Under the pieces are notes generated by a model. That model did not search any database. It was not told the origin of the DNA and saw only the letters and a program-made list of their open reading frames with translations. Positions 12,901-25,659 of a DNA stretch of 64,000 nt are shown piece after piece. How positions within the stretch are numbered: the stretch's first letter is position 1; every line of letters starts with the position of its first letter. Both the position numbers and the translations under genes were made by a program. The stretch comes from Myoxocephalus aenaeus (taxonomy: Eukaryota; Chordata; Actinopteri; Perciformes; Cottidae): NCBI GenBank assembly GCA_038501785.1, contig JBAMJR010000170.1, positions 2,541,001 through 2,605,000 of the forward strand. The letters are read 5' to 3'.

Positions 12901-13544
12901 GAGCAGCTTGTGTCTGAAGTGACCCAGAATAGTCGACAACGGGACAAGGGAGAGTACAGGAACGGAGACGTGTGGATTCGTGTAGAAGTATCAAAAGTGG
13001 TAGTCACGGGAATAGTCTGAATCCCCATTCAGATACAAACACCCACTGGTATCTGAACCCACTGGACCATACAGATTGGCAGTATGAGCCCAGAAAGAAA
13101 GAGTCTCTTTTTGGACATCATGTACTTCTGAGTTTCTGCCTGCTGTCTTGTAAGCCCCAGGCAGCGTTAGCTTGCGTGTCCTTATTTAGAGCTTTGGGGG
13201 ACAACATGAAGCAGTGTTCTTCACTGCAGTACAGTAGACATCATGCTTGTTGATCAAATTGAAAATCAAGGCTCTTTTATTAATGAACTAAATCTTCACC
13301 AATTTGCGGGCCATACAAGAAATATCTACACTGGACACATCATTTATTGCAATGCTAACTAAATAGCCTACTGGTCGAGCTGCCACCACTTGATGCGTCA
13401 ATCCTTAATGGAATAACCAATTCTAACCAACTACTTTTGCAACACGCTCTCATCCCCACATTTCAGTCCAGACATCACCACAATGCTTTTTGAGTAGCAT
13501 CTAGACGCTGAATGTTAGCAGGTTAACGCTCTGAAACAGCGGCG
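9911..13544. other. Unassigned non-coding sequence with short GT runs
   Basis: No gene is supported. Several open frames of 60 to 143 codons at 12065-13250 overlap on both strands and show no domain. Short GT runs occur at 10765-10782 and 11679-11703. The stretch 11140-11300 is unique-looking AT-rich text that could be conserved non-coding DNA, but nothing here proves that. Confidence 0.5.
11679..11703. repeat. (GT)n microsatellite, about 12 units
   Basis: An uninterrupted GT dinucleotide run of about 25 bp. It is a likely length-variable marker with no other assigned role. Confidence 0.9.
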
Positions 13545-13650
13545 GCTTGGCTTAGGCAACAAAACCACATTGGGATAGGAAAAATATCATGGTTTGGCTT
13601 AAAATGGGTACGCTTATTACGTAATCTACGCTACAGATGTAAGGGCATGA
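13545..13650 (+). repeat. Dispersed repeat fragment (family F)
   Basis: CTTAGGCAACAAAACCACAT followed by GGATAGGAAAAATATCATGG and TTTGGCTTAAAATGGGTACG matches a common fish repeat whose characteristic text is GGCAACAAAACCACTTGGTT. Weaker relatives occur at 46275-46380 and 60127-60170. Family name and class are unknown to me. Confidence 0.45.
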
Positions 13651-15237
13651 TAGAGGCATAGCGTCAAGTGAAAAAAAAAATAACATTTTCATCCACCACC
13701 CTTCCCTCGCGCACTCAGGAGTTTTCGCTAACACTGCATTGTTTGCTCTGAGCTTCTAATAAGGGCGCAGACGGGCTTACATTGGAGTCAGTTGAAAGTC
13801 TGCTGCGTCTCACACAGACTTGTGTGTCGGCATTAAGACGCTGCAGGCTACTAGCCTGAGCGTCGGCAGTCCGACCTGGCTGCTCTTCTTTTTTTTTATC
13901 CTAAACTTACCAACACATGGGACACAGAACGGATGTCTGGTGTCAGAGTCTCGTGCTTTGTACACCCATCATCCACCCCAACCTTTTCTACTGACCTTTG
14001 TACAGCAAATATGTCACTCTTCCTAAATTGGAAAATAAACATTGCCAGACTGAAGCTACTGTAATCCAGGCAGCAATTAGGATTCTATTACGGTTTTTTT
14101 TTTATCCACTGCAGATGCCTCCAGACATATGGCCATGTGTTATGACAATCCAATATTTGCATCACCTAGACATGGCTGAAAGACATTGCAGCTGGTTTTA
14201 GTTAGGTTTTTCTTCTTCTTCATTTTTCTGCATTTCCTTGTAATTTGTCACACTGTATTGATGCATCTCTGTTTGCCCCCCTCCTTTATCAAACAGACAG
14301 AAGGTCTCTTCAACACACACAGTACAAACTGTGAGTGGTTAAGGAACACAAAGAGGGATTGAGATGAAGGGTGGGGCCGAGTGGAGGAGGACAGAGGGAG
14401 AAGTGTCAGAGAAGGGACAAAGACAACACCATCTGACTGCAGATGATTGTTCCAGTCATTAGCATGGGTTTGGGTTCTCACTGAAATCTCAGCAGGGCTT
14501 TTCTCTGTCGACACAGGCAAAGCTTTTATTGAGCAAATGATGATGTTGAAGTGGAGCTAATGTGACTACTTCCACTTCTCCTTGTCCCGGGGATGACCTT
14601 ATGTTTCTCAAGCATTTAAAAAAAGCATTCACAAATTAGAATCAAATAAATTACTAAAGTATCACAAAGACTAAAAGTAGTGCAATTGGCCGATAACAAC
14701 CCCCCCCCCTCCCAATTAAATTAACAACCAAGAATGGAAACCTCCAACCATTAATAACCAAGCTGAGCTCATCTACTCAGAGGTTTCTTTAAATTGTTTA
14801 ACCCGTATCAACAGGACAACATTATGTGTTTCCATTGCAAACTATGGTAAATCATGTTTGACAACAACTGTTTAATGATGTGATAATGCTATGGTTGAGG
14901 TTTGGATGAAAACAGCTTGCTTAAGTTATTAGAAAACATTGTATTTTGGGCTGCAATTACTTCCTTAGGGGACTTCCATCACCATGGTGACAATAATAAA
15001 CATTTGGTAATTTACTGTTAAAAAAAGAGCCTCCCGTTCACTCCAACATCCTCCATCTTCTTCTTTTACTTCCTTGACTTCTCAGTCATCGCTTAGCGTG
15101 GCTAAAGAGCGAAAACATAAGGAAAACAAACCCATTGTGATGCTTCACTCTGCCTATTTCTCAATCCTCATGCACTGGTCAGAACAACAGTAGCTCACTA
15201 ACTAGCCCGATGCTAAACCAATGCAAGTCTATACACC
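13651..15237. other. Unassigned non-coding sequence
   Basis: No gene or strong repeat is visible. A poly-C run lies at 14700-14709. A pyrimidine-rich tract lies at 14200-14290. Scattered open frames of up to 90 codons have no recognisable content. Confidence 0.5.
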
Positions 15238-15315
15238 AATGGTAAATAGACTTGCAGTTGGAAAGCAACCTTCTAGTCTTCTGTCCACTCAAAGTGCTTT
15301 ACACTCCATCATTTA
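15238..15315 (+). repeat. Dispersed repeat fragment (family C)
   Basis: AATGGTAAATAGACTTG, then CTTCTAGTCTTCTGTCCACT and CAAAGTGCTTTACACTCCAT follow the order of a very common fish repeat. A second copy in the same orientation lies at 44736-44845 and shares ATGGTAAATGG and CCACTCAAAG. The family is probably a retroposon tail, but I cannot assign the class. Confidence 0.5.
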
Positions 15316-15951
15316 ACAAACGAAATGCAAATGAGACCAGTGAACACGTTGGAGATGAGTTCATCACACTTTTTCAACTGATAACAGCTCTACAAGAAAG
15401 ATGAGAGACCCACTTTAGCCATCATCCTCTAGTGACTGTGAACATCTTTCGGCCCACTAAAGTTCATGGTAATCAGAGACAGACCGACACCAAAAGCCTT
15501 CTCAACCTGCACATGTCCCTGGAGATTATTCCCATATCTTCAGTTTTCCATGGTGTGTAATGAAAGGTTGCACGCTGCTGCAGAAATGTCTGACAAACAC
15601 AATTCAGGACCACCTTAGTGTGGATTTTTATATGCAGAATTAAAAAAAGACTCAATCAACCGATACAATAAAATCTTTCAGATGCATGTCATGTTCGCTA
15701 ACAAGGAATCAATCACAAAGATGTGATTATTGAAAGTCGCTGTCAGCTCCAGTTTCAGGAGCTCAGAGACATCTTTGTACTGATACAAAGAATTTTCCGG
15801 AGTGAGGAGAAATTTATTAAAACTTGTGAATCTTTTGTTACCCTGTCATCTCATTGTCATCTCATACCATACTGCTTCACCATCAGCCCATCTGGTAGCA
15901 TTATGTTTCATTACAATTGTATGCTTCATATAAATTCCTTCTCTGTGATTT
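15316..15951. other. Unassigned non-coding sequence
   Basis: Ordinary AT-rich sequence without a recognisable gene, repeat or motif cluster. Confidence 0.5.
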
Positions 15952-15976
15952 ATAATAATAATAATAATAATAATAA
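15952..15976. repeat. (ATA)n microsatellite
   Basis: A clean trinucleotide ATA/TAA run of about eight units, 25 bp in all, lying inside an open frame as a poly-asparagine stretch. That frame is not believed to be coding. Confidence 0.9.
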
Positions 15977-18900
15977 AAGCCCCAATTATCTACAGGTTTT
16001 ACATCGGTTGGTCCTCCTTTTGCATATTGAAGGTGCATCTCTGAGGAAGAAGAATCTGCTGCATCAATTATTTTGGATTATTGAAAATAGTGCAATGCTA
16101 AATCTGTGGAAAACAATAAAAAATACCAACCTCAAACAAACTTCCAAATGTTCAGGGTTGGTTTAAAAAAAATTTGGGATTGTTGTGAAGGCTTTTTGAG
16201 GCTATAATTTGGTACTATATCTTTTATTTCTTTCTGAATGAGACTCTTTCAGCGTTTGCATGTTGAGATTCTCTGTGTATATTTTGGCATCGCACCGGTT
16301 TCAAGAGACAGAAAAAAAGGCTTAAAAAAAAAAACATCCTCAGAGGAAAATGGAAGTCTTGATTTAAAAAAAACGAAGCAGCTCTCATGTTGACATCGTA
16401 TTTACCCTGGTTGTCAACACTAGTTGCAAGCTGCCATATCAGCATCTAATCCATGTTTGTTGGGTAGTGTCTCTGATAACACAGATCATTGTGCATTTCT
16501 GACAATGGGCTGAATGCAGGTCCTTAGAGAGACAATAGCCTGCAACAGCAGTGCGCGGCACACAAGATGTAACATGAGCCGTCACCCTGGCAGGAGCCTG
16601 ATAGCCTGCTCAATCTTCCTGAAATACTAGTTCTAACTAACCAGCTCATTGGGATGACACAGGATGTCTTTGCCTTCTACCCTCTGCTGTGCTCTTCCCA
16701 GGCAGCATGATTATGTAAGCTGTTATCCAATCGAAGCCTGTCTGGATCGCACAGTCCTCTGTGTGCCTGTTTGTTTGCATAGTGTATAGCTGAGAGCAGT
16801 ACAAAGAAACCTGGATATGTGAAAGAGCTTTATGTAACTAAAAGCCACACAGTGTGCCTTCTAAATACCTACATGCGCTGACTGCAAATACACTTGGCAC
16901 CGGGGCTCGACAAAATTGGCCAAAAAGGACCTTTGACTATAGTTGCTCTAAAAAACTCAAAGTTGGAACTATTCAAATGTACATTTGGGGCATTATCTGC
17001 ATGACACAGTGTCCTAGCTCGAGCTGTTTTGAGGTGAACCCTGTGAACCCTTGAGCCCTGTTGCTATCATTCCTGTTGCTTCCTTGGAAAGCACTTAATG
17101 TAATTGTTATTTCTCGATCAGCTTGACATTTCATTTTCAATTAATGAGAGTGACGCTGTAAGATTCCGGCCAGGCGGCGCATCCAGCGAGGCAGACATCC
17201 GCAGTAGTGCTGCTTCTTTTTCCACGAACGGATATTCATTTTCGTATTCGATCTGTTTTTTTTTCCTGTTTTTTTCGAGTGTTCGTTGGCAAGCCCTACT
17301 TGTCACCGGCAGAGACAACCCTCTGGTGTGATCACAGATGTGACAGTTTAGTTATACAAATGATCAACGTGGGTGTTATTGACAAAGCTTTATTCAGAAA
17401 GAACTCCCGTCGGTGCGTCTGACATGAAAGCCTGAGAAAGTGTGTCCTGCTCTAACTGGGATGAAAGCCAGTTAATGGGCAGAGAGTGAATGGCAGGTTC
17501 TCACTCAAAGAGCAGAGTGTCCACCTTTAGAGGAGCGCGAGGGAATGCTCAGTCACACTTGAAGGGCTGAATACCTTCTTACAAGTCTGCCCCCTGATTA
17601 TCGTCTGCAGAGGCGCAAGGAGCGAGCTAAAGTCCTCGGTATAAAAAACTCCAAAGAACAAGGACACGCCAAGAACTAAACTCATGAAGTTAAAGTTCCT
17701 TTTGCACTTTCCTGTTGCCGTTAAACCGCATCTCAACAACAGTAAATGATAGATCATTTGCCAAAAGATACAGCTTAAGAGTCCTTATTTTTATATTCGA
17801 TGCTACAAGACATTTCAACGTATTTCCCTTTTTGATGGTGGAGGGTCCATGTCCAGTGCCCCACTCGTCCCAAAGCTCCATTCAGTAAAATTATTTTTGA
17901 AAACATCTGAAATTAACACATATATCATTTTGTAAGCATTTCAACATTACTTCAAGTGAATTTATAAAAGATTGAACTACAAAACATTGTCATTTTTGTA
18001 TTCTCTCTCCTCAGAGAGCTCCGTCCTTGCACAATACACAGTAATTCAACAATAGCTCCTGTTTTGGCCTCCATACAAAATAATTGGCAGTAAATAGGCA
18101 GTGCCCTGAAACTAATACAATGCAATCTTGTTCACTTCACTTGCAAGAAATAAAGTATTTATTTAAGTCTAATATTTGTCCAATCAATACGAGGGGAAAC
18201 ATTTTCTTCTTGTATCTATCTGTAACGCGGGTACCATCGTAGGACACACTATAACACAATATTAACCTTTGCAAGCTCCACTTTTTTCCAGTTCAGCAGA
18301 TGGTGACAACACAACAAAGACGGAGCGGTCATTAACACTACGGCATGGTAAACCTAACGCTCGGCTCTGGCCACTTTTTTACATATTTTAATTGTCGTAA
18401 CTATCACAGAAGCAGTGGGTCTTAAAGCATTAAGAAGAAAATGACAATCAAGCCAAGACAATATTGTATTATGCTTTGGAAAAACATGCTTGTTTCTTAA
18501 GTGCATTCCTGTTTCTGTTTGCACCTAAATAATCCTGCCAATTATGCAAATAAGTTCAATGGTGTCAATTTTCACACCCATAGAAACAACATCACAGAGG
18601 CCGGCATATTGTTTTAGCTGCTGCACAGCATATGTTGTAATTGATGAGTGTAAAGGAAACATGCAGAGGTGTTTTAAGGTTATTTATTGCTGTTGTGGCT
18701 CATATAACTGCACTGAGACAGTCAGCAACAGTGTTTGATTACTTGATGCAGCCACCAAGCTTGAGTTTGACCAATCAAGAGCTGCTTTTCCACTATTGGG
18801 CCATTGTAAGTACACAAAACATTTGCGTTTCTACTATCGCGCCAATAGCCTTGCAGTATTGCCCGAAAATCCACTCAAAACCTGCCGCCTCGATGTAAAC

Positions 18901-19067
18901 GTCAACAATCCCATACCACAGATAACATGCACCTTCGAGCAATCCATATCACCAGTGTGTGTTCAGTTGAACACGATCGCTGTTTAACTAGCTAAATTAA
19001 TGAATGCCAAATTCAAGGAGCTAATCAAATTGAAAACTATTACTAAAGGGGTATAGCAAATAGCATA

Positions 19068-19069
<2 letters not shown>
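15977..19069. other. Unassigned non-coding sequence
   Basis: No gene is supported. A short GC-richer patch with several CpGs lies near 17160-17260 (around GGCCAGGCGGCGCATCCAGC), and A-runs occur at 16322-16333 and 16366-16373. Open frames under 90 codons show no domain. Confidence 0.5.

Positions 19070-19105
<36 letters not shown>
19070..19105. repeat. (AT)n microsatellite, 18 units
   Basis: An uninterrupted TA run of 36 bp. It is self-complementary and would form a hairpin or cruciform readily. Confidence 0.95.
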
Positions 19106-19108
<3 letters not shown>

Positions 19109-20154
19109 CGATGTAAAGGGGGTCAGTCCAAGCAGTATTTGACAAGTTGGTAGAGAGAATGTGTTGCTCGTGTTGCCAGTTTAAGTGATGAAAGTGGAAA
19201 TGTAACATGTTCAATGTAGCCTGGCGTAAGGACTAAACTAGGCCAATCATTGAAATCAGGCAAAAACCCGCACTGGGGGCAGATGACACTTCAACAAACT
19301 AGTTATTTACGGTTGTACTCATATACTTTGGTTCCTGTGGTCAAAATGAAGGCAAAGTTCTTAAAAAGGTTTCCAGGATCCAGGAAAAGTTCCTGTGGTA
19401 GGATTAGGATGCTAGTAGTTACAGCAGGGTAGTAGGAAGTGAGCTTTTTGTCTTTTTAACTTGCCCTGACAAAGGGATCACTCCCTGGCTCTAACCTTTG
19501 TTCTCCTAAGCAGTCAAGCATGGTGTGCACAGACAGCATGAGAATGTCCTCCTACCCCTCTAGCTGCCATTAGCAATGTAAAGCGGCTGATCCTGCACAT
19601 TGTAGAATTTATTCTGCTGGTGTTTATTCAAGGGAATAGCTTCTGACCGTGTGATGATTGCAAGTGTGTCTGTATTCATTTAGTCATGAGGCGCAAAAAA
19701 AAGGAAGAGCTCATTCTGCAATCAGAGTCACACAGTGATGGATCAATATGGTTCGAGAGACACGCGTCGCAGCAGAGTGTGGCTCTGCTGACTCTGAGGC
19801 CACTTGCCAGAGCTAAGCTTCATAATCAAGTGCTCAAATCACAGGAGATGATTTTATTCTTCTGTGAAAAGGGCTTCAATGCCCCACAATCATTTTGAAC
19901 GTATCACTGTATCCTGTGTGAAATGGACATTAAATAAGAATGAGCAGCAGCTGGCATCAAAAGGTATCAGTCAAATGGAGCAGAGAGGCTAAAAGAAAAG
20001 GACAGGAGATCTGTGCTGCCTTTCTCTCTGGTCTCTGTCAGTTCAGTCAGCTGTGATTTCCATATCAATATTTGAGTGACACTGAATAATTTAGAGGCGT
20101 GCAGTGACACAACGGGATGCAAGGCTGAGTGGCGCCCTGCCACCGCTCTCTTTG
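19106..20154. other. Unassigned non-coding sequence
   Basis: No gene, repeat family or regulatory cluster can be supported. A 70-codon frame at 19686-19898 has no domain. Confidence 0.5.
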
Positions 20155-20200
20155 TTTGTGTGTGCGCGTATGTGTGTGTGTGTGTGTGTGTCTGTGTGTG
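20155..20200. repeat. Imperfect (GT)n microsatellite
   Basis: A GT run interrupted by a CGCG step and single-base changes. The alternating purine-pyrimidine stretch with CGCG could adopt Z-DNA. Confidence 0.9.
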
Positions 20201-20749
20201 GGTATCTGTGCATTCAGAATATATATTTGTAAGTCAACTGATAGAAATTGAAAAAGCAATCATGTATGTGAAAGTCTGCATTGGTAGAATAGGCTCTCAA
20301 ATGTCCTGCCTAAGCGCCACTTGCTTCCATAAGAGAAGTTCTGAGTAATAAAGGTTCAGCTCAAGGAACGTTCAGAGGTAATATAAAAAAATTAAAAAAA
20401 GACCTCTGACCTCTGACCACAACTCCTTTTCCACAGTATTTTCATAGATGAATGAAAACTGACCAGTAATGTCTGCTTTCTTAGAGCGCATGAAAGTCAT
20501 TCATGTGCCAGTATTTTGTAAGCTTATAGCGCACATAAAGAAATCTCCTTACCAAGAAGGTACGGCTCAGGAATAAAAGTGCCTCAACAGTCATATTCTT
20601 TAGTTAACAGATTGCATTAGGCTTTTGATAAAATTATGAAACACATTTCACACAAACTCAATTAATATAGCCTAATGTGAATGCTGGTTCTTGGTCATAA
20701 CTACTAATATCTCTCTGTAAAGTGCATTTAATACAGGAGAGGGAGACTA
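20201..20749. other. Unassigned non-coding sequence
   Basis: AT-rich spacer with an adjacent pair GACCTCTGACCTCTGACC near 20401-20418, a short direct repeat that also resembles a nuclear-receptor half-site pair. No gene is visible. Confidence 0.45.
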
Positions 20750-21138
20750 TATTTAACTATTGTACAATGTGTTAGAATACATTTGGTGTAGAGCTAAGAT
20801 ACCATGTTATGTAGGATAATGCTTTACACAGCAGTATGGCACACTAGCACATTAAAGTATATGTAATATAGTATTATCTAGCAGAATAGTATACAATATA
20901 AGATACATATAAGTGTATCATTCTTTTGGGTATTCTGCTGTGTTATCAATGTGAACAATAACTTACTATAACATATAGCAGTGTATCATACTGTAGAGTA
21001 TATCTTAATATACTACTATATAGTTTGGCCAGCCGTTATGTACCTTAATATATACGATGATGTAACATACTGTAATATAGCAAACCAATATACCACCACG
21101 TTGGGGTAGAATACTGTAATATATCACAGAGTAGCACA

Positions 21139-21198
21139 CCATAGTATATACCATAGTATTTACCATAGTGTATACCATAGTATATACCATAGTATACC
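21139..21198. repeat. Regular core of the TA minisatellite: five 12-bp units
   Basis: Five consecutive 12-base units begin at 21139, 21151, 21163, 21175 and 21187, with consensus CCATAGTATATA and at most two differences per unit. The reverse frame reads as a YTMV tetrapeptide repeat, a by-product of the period and not a real protein. Confidence 0.9.
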
Positions 21199-21204
21199 CT
21201 AATG

Positions 21205-21440
21205 CAGGGGTTCTCAACATTTGTAATTTACGGTCTACTTTTGATCGTTTAAAAAATTCTAAGGACCACCTTCCCAAATAAATCTGAAAAACACAACACA
21301 GCATGACAAAAAAAGGAAACTGTATGTGTTTTGACATTGTCAGCTGCAAACAATAATAAGTGTTCTGCTTAGACTCACCCATCACTGCCTGCTCTTAAGA
21401 ATCCATATTTAATGTATGCAGGGTCATACTTCCTCACCAC
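21205..21440 (+). mobile_element. Possible hAT-type transposon end inside the minisatellite
   Basis: CAGGGGTTCTCAACATTT at 21205-21222 has the form of the terminal inverted repeat of many vertebrate hAT elements, which begin CAGGGGTTCTCAA. It is followed by the ACGGTCTACTTTTGATCG and GGACCACCTTCC text often seen just inside such ends. The matching right end was not found, and the array resumes near 21450, so it is probably a truncated non-autonomous copy. Confidence 0.45.
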
Positions 21441-21985
21441 ACACTTTGGAGATTTACCACAGTGTGATATACCATATAGCGGCATCCTGCATTTAACTTT
21501 AATGTTGCATGCAGTAGCACGCTGTAGTATACCATAGTGTACCCCTAATGTAGCATACTATAGTAAACCAAAGTATACACAAGTGTAGCACACTGTATTA
21601 TACCTTAATGTAGCATATTATGGTACATAGTATGCTACATTGTGCATATGGCGCATTGTATGCACAATATAGCATACTATAATATACCAAAATGTAGCAC
21701 ACGTTAGTATCATGTTAATATAGCCTATGGTAGTATGCCAGAGTGTATTATATCATTGTATACATGCTAGTATAGTATTACATTACAACATAATATAGCA
21801 TGCAATATAGCATCCTTTATAAACTAAAGGAGTATAGTTGAGCCCAGTACTACATACAGTACTACATATTGTATAGTATAGTATAACATCTATAGTAACA
21901 TAGTATACACACTATGCATAGTACATAGTATAATACAGTAGTATTGCATTGTACAGTCAAATACAACGTAGTATCGTATAGTGTA

Positions 21986-24900
21986 GTGCCAGTATGTCTG
22001 CAGAATAGACTGTGCTGTGGTCAGTGTGTGGTTTAAAGAGACTGAGCGGCTGCTCTTTGCATTCCACTCAGCCACTGTTGACCCAGAGACTTTGCCCCTG
22101 TCTCTGTGACTGATCAGCCATTTATCAGCTCTGTATCTTGTGACTGGAGGCTGCTGTCACAGGCTTCCTCCCTCTGAGTTGCCTGGAGACTGTTGCTCCT
22201 CTATCCACTCCAGGTACAAGGACAAAGGGGACGACGCACTAATCCGCCCCGGAATATTGTGGCACAGCACAATGCTTCTCAGTGGAATGCCTGTTTATTG
22301 CTTAACGGGGAAATGGAAATACTGGGTTTTCTTAATTTAATTCCTTCCAATCTCCTAATGCACATGCTGTTAGACATAGCAGGGGGCTGCTTATATCCCC
22401 ATGCAACAAATTGATAACATTAATTTAACGCTCGGTTTGTACAAAACTGTTGTATGTCAGAGTTCATTAAACCTACTTTGTAAAGGTCTGAGCTGCAGAT
22501 TCAGAGCCATATCAGATTTGAGTCAACAACAAACCTTCTAATCAACGCTTAACTTCACCCTGAAACATCGACACTTGAGTATTTTGTGTCAGTCAGTGTC
22601 AGGCAGAGATATGGATAACGTGAGATTTTTGATTATGTGGCATAAACAGTCAGTGTCAGCAGCGTTACAGGATGTCGGTCAACCACAGTAGCAATGGCAT
22701 GCACTTATTTTGATAAACATGGCAGTACTATAGACACGCATTAATTAATATCACCACATGCTTGCTCATTTTCATTATCTGATTTCAGATCAAAAGGATT
22801 TCCTCAATCTTTGATCTATTATTTATGATTACACCAAGCGTAAGTGATTAGAAAACGAAGAGAACTTGAAGAGCTGAGATAAATCAGGAAGTTTATCTTC
22901 AACCGGAAACATATATATATATGTTTGTTTTTTTTACTCAAAAGGTTTATAACGAAACTAGAAGAAAAACATTTATATTAATGTACAGTGTTATACACTC
23001 ACACTCTCAATTGGAACATGCAATGTGAAGGCTTTACAACCTACTCAGTTTGGTTGCGAAATCAAAACTTTCTAAAAAAAAAAAGTCGTACGGCAGCTAT
23101 GAAGGAACTTTTACACTGGTGTGTTACAAAAACACTGTTTGAGTCCCCGTCTGAAATGTGGCAATCTACTGCGAGCAACATTGGTGGTGCCTTTTAATAA
23201 TACATACCATCGGGACCTCCAAAGAGTTTTGCAGCAGTATTGTGAACATGTATAAAGATTATATAAATAAAAAAGAGTCCCCCGATAGAGCCCATGTGAG
23301 CCCCTTGTGCTCGCCATCTGAGGTCAGAAGCAGGAATGAAATCCTCAATGTATGAGAGGTACTTGATCTGCATTAGTCACATGCACATTATTTCATAATA
23401 GCTGACATAAACACACACTGATTTAACATCCAACATTAGCTTTGATTGTAGGGAGACGGCGGATTATAATTTTGTCACTAAATTGCTTTTGTAGACTTGA
23501 CGTATGCCGGTAGTGGATTTTATCATCATTTCCCCGTATGAATAGAATACAAATTGTCCAAGAAATCCATATCCAGCTGAACATCAACAACTGTCTCAGG
23601 GCACCAGCCACTAAACAGCCGTTGGGGACTTTATTCTGGCTCCACAAACATGATGGGGACAGATATGACTGCTTCTATCTCCCTTTTGATTTCTCTCCTC
23701 ATTTCTCTAACCATTTGTCTGCTTTGTCAATTTCAGCCTCCCCAGGCAGACGTATGGGAGCATGTAGCAAGGTTCATTGTTTCAATGCACCAACTATTTC
23801 CTTCTTCTTTTATAGCCTCTGGATACATGAACCAGACTGCATTTGTTACACACACACAGACACACACATGGATAGAAAAGCCGACAGGAAATCAAGAAAA
23901 AGAGAAAGCGGGCAGAGATGGGAGGGGGAGAGGTAAGACAGACAAATGACTTGAGGCCATGTTTCCAATCTAATCCTCTGTTTGTCTTCCAAGATCTCTA
24001 CTCTTAAAGGGCTTGACATCAAATTCAATAAGAAGATCTCAGGCTGGCATACCACGGCGCTCATTGGCTTTCAGTCCCTGTTCTCTTCCTCTCTCCATCT
24101 CCGCTGCATCCCTTCTCTCCGTGCGCACTCCCACCGCTCAATACTGTAGGGGTTTTGGAGGTCACAGTGACGAAGGCCCCGTTCTGGTCTGATTTAAAAA
24201 GGGCAGCCATGATTTGAGTCCATCATTGCGAAAAGTTAACCATACATTTTTTCTTCTTCTGTGGTCATAGAATCACATGCCGCACCTCTGCTGCTTGAAC
24301 GTCTGATCTACACTCTGCATTTCTATTTCAAGTGGGTTTATTGTGACCACTCTGTGTTCACTTTAGTAGGTCTAATTTTATGTTGAAATGTTCTGGTTTT
24401 ACGTATTTACTGATGGGAACGATCCTCCCACGCACAGTCCTTGAGCGTGGTCACCTTCCCCATGGTCATACGTCAAAAAAACGCCTGGAATGGAAAAGAG
24501 GGGGCCGGGGGGGTTGGAGGATTAGAGGACAAAGGGAGACGTAGAGATGGAGGTAAGAATAGCAAAGAACCAAGGTGGTGAATAGCTGGTCACATTTACA
24601 TACAATATATTTCAGATTGCGATCTTTTTTTTTTACCTAAACCTGTTTCCCCAGGTCGGGGAAATAAGGAATGAACTGGAATATCTTTTCTGCAAAGATT
24701 ACACCATTATTTAAATCTTCAATTTTTGCAACGCTGTTTTTAACTTAATTAAACTGATGTGTAAAAGATTCTGTCTCACTCTTTTTCTCTGTCTCTCATG
24801 ACGTCTCTATCGTCTCTATAAATGCGTGTACAGATGTGTGTCTGTAGCTGGAGGTGAGGAGTGGGGGGTGAACAGCGATTGGACTTTAGAGGTGGAGGCC

Positions 24901-25659
24901 CACACTCGTGGATTTCATGGGACTGTGGCCAGGCATTTTCTCGCTGCTCCTGCAATAAAAGGTCTGTGCTGGAAAATAATCAATGTGCAGGGATTCTTGC
25001 CCACTTCATGGTACATCCTTTTTTACTGCTCGAGGTTCATGGCCTTATTACACCCGACACATCTGGCAGCAAAGACAGCAATTGCCCCGGACATTGTACA
25101 ATGGATTGTAACAGCTTCAGCAATAATATAGCTCTTGAAAAGAGAAATGTGGTTGGGTAAGCAGACTTCCTCGCCTGCACAGCAGCTGCTGCTAGTGCAT
25201 CCTGTTTGTGCACAGTAATAAAATATATCAGAGGAAGAACTCAGATCAATCTTTAAAATTGCATTTAATTTACAGCAAATTCTGACTACATTCTGATTAC
25301 ATTGAAGACAGGCATTCAAAGGCTGAACCTTACAATCCAGACAGAGTAGGTTCAACTTAAATGGCTGCAGTTGTCATGTCATGGTCCAGGATCCAAGTAA
25401 AGCACCATTTCCAGGCAGTTGGTGTTGATACAGTTTCTTACTGAATGAGTGTTGAAAAAGACAAACCCAACAATAGTTGGGAAGAATTCACATTTATGCC
25501 CTGTGTGCGTAAAGTCCCCAAAGATACCACTTGCTCAGATAGATTATATGAAGATCCCATTCAACTCAATCAAAGCGCTTTAAATGATGTCCTCGACGGT
25601 CGTAATTCTCCGGTGTTTTGTGCTCAGTGCTGTCACTGATGGCTCGAAGCTCCTCCATC
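21986..25659. other. Unassigned non-coding sequence
   Basis: No gene is supported over 3.7 kb. A 20-base perfect palindrome built on ATATAT lies at 22907-22926. An AT-rich unique-looking block at 22735-22860 contains a TCF/LEF-like TCTTTGATCT and homeodomain-like ATTAATTAA. A GA-rich tract lies at 23880-23940. Frames of 99 to 132 codons at 23538-23949 and 24826-25355 overlap on opposite strands with no domain. Confidence 0.5.

Larger units (their letters stand above)
20750..21985. repeat. Degenerate TA-rich minisatellite built on tagtata/tagcata words
   Basis: For about 1.2 kb the sequence is dominated by words such as TAGTATACCA, TAGCATACTATAG, AATGTAGCACACT and AATATAGCATACT. They repeat loosely with a spacing of roughly 24 to 28 bases. 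Near 21139-21198 the array is regular, with five exact-period 12-base units. Elsewhere units are diverged, so the array is old except at its core. A hAT-like fragment interrupts it at about 21205-21440. Exact outer limits are my estimate. Confidence 0.7.

Noticed and set aside
20401..20418. Direct repeat of GACCTCT considered as a nuclear-receptor element
   Set aside because: Three tandem copies in low-complexity context; without conservation this is most simply a short tandem duplication.
21139..21198. Regular short repeats considered as a CRISPR-like array
   Set aside because: Units are contiguous 12-mers without spacers in a eukaryotic sequence; this is a minisatellite.
21005..21385. 126-codon minus-strand frame with a YTMV repeat
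   Set aside because: The tetrapeptide repeat is the 12-bp minisatellite read in frame, not a protein.
23735..23770. Pyrimidine tract ending in TTTCAG considered as an exon start
   Set aside because: The following frame is short and unremarkable with no donor that preserves it.
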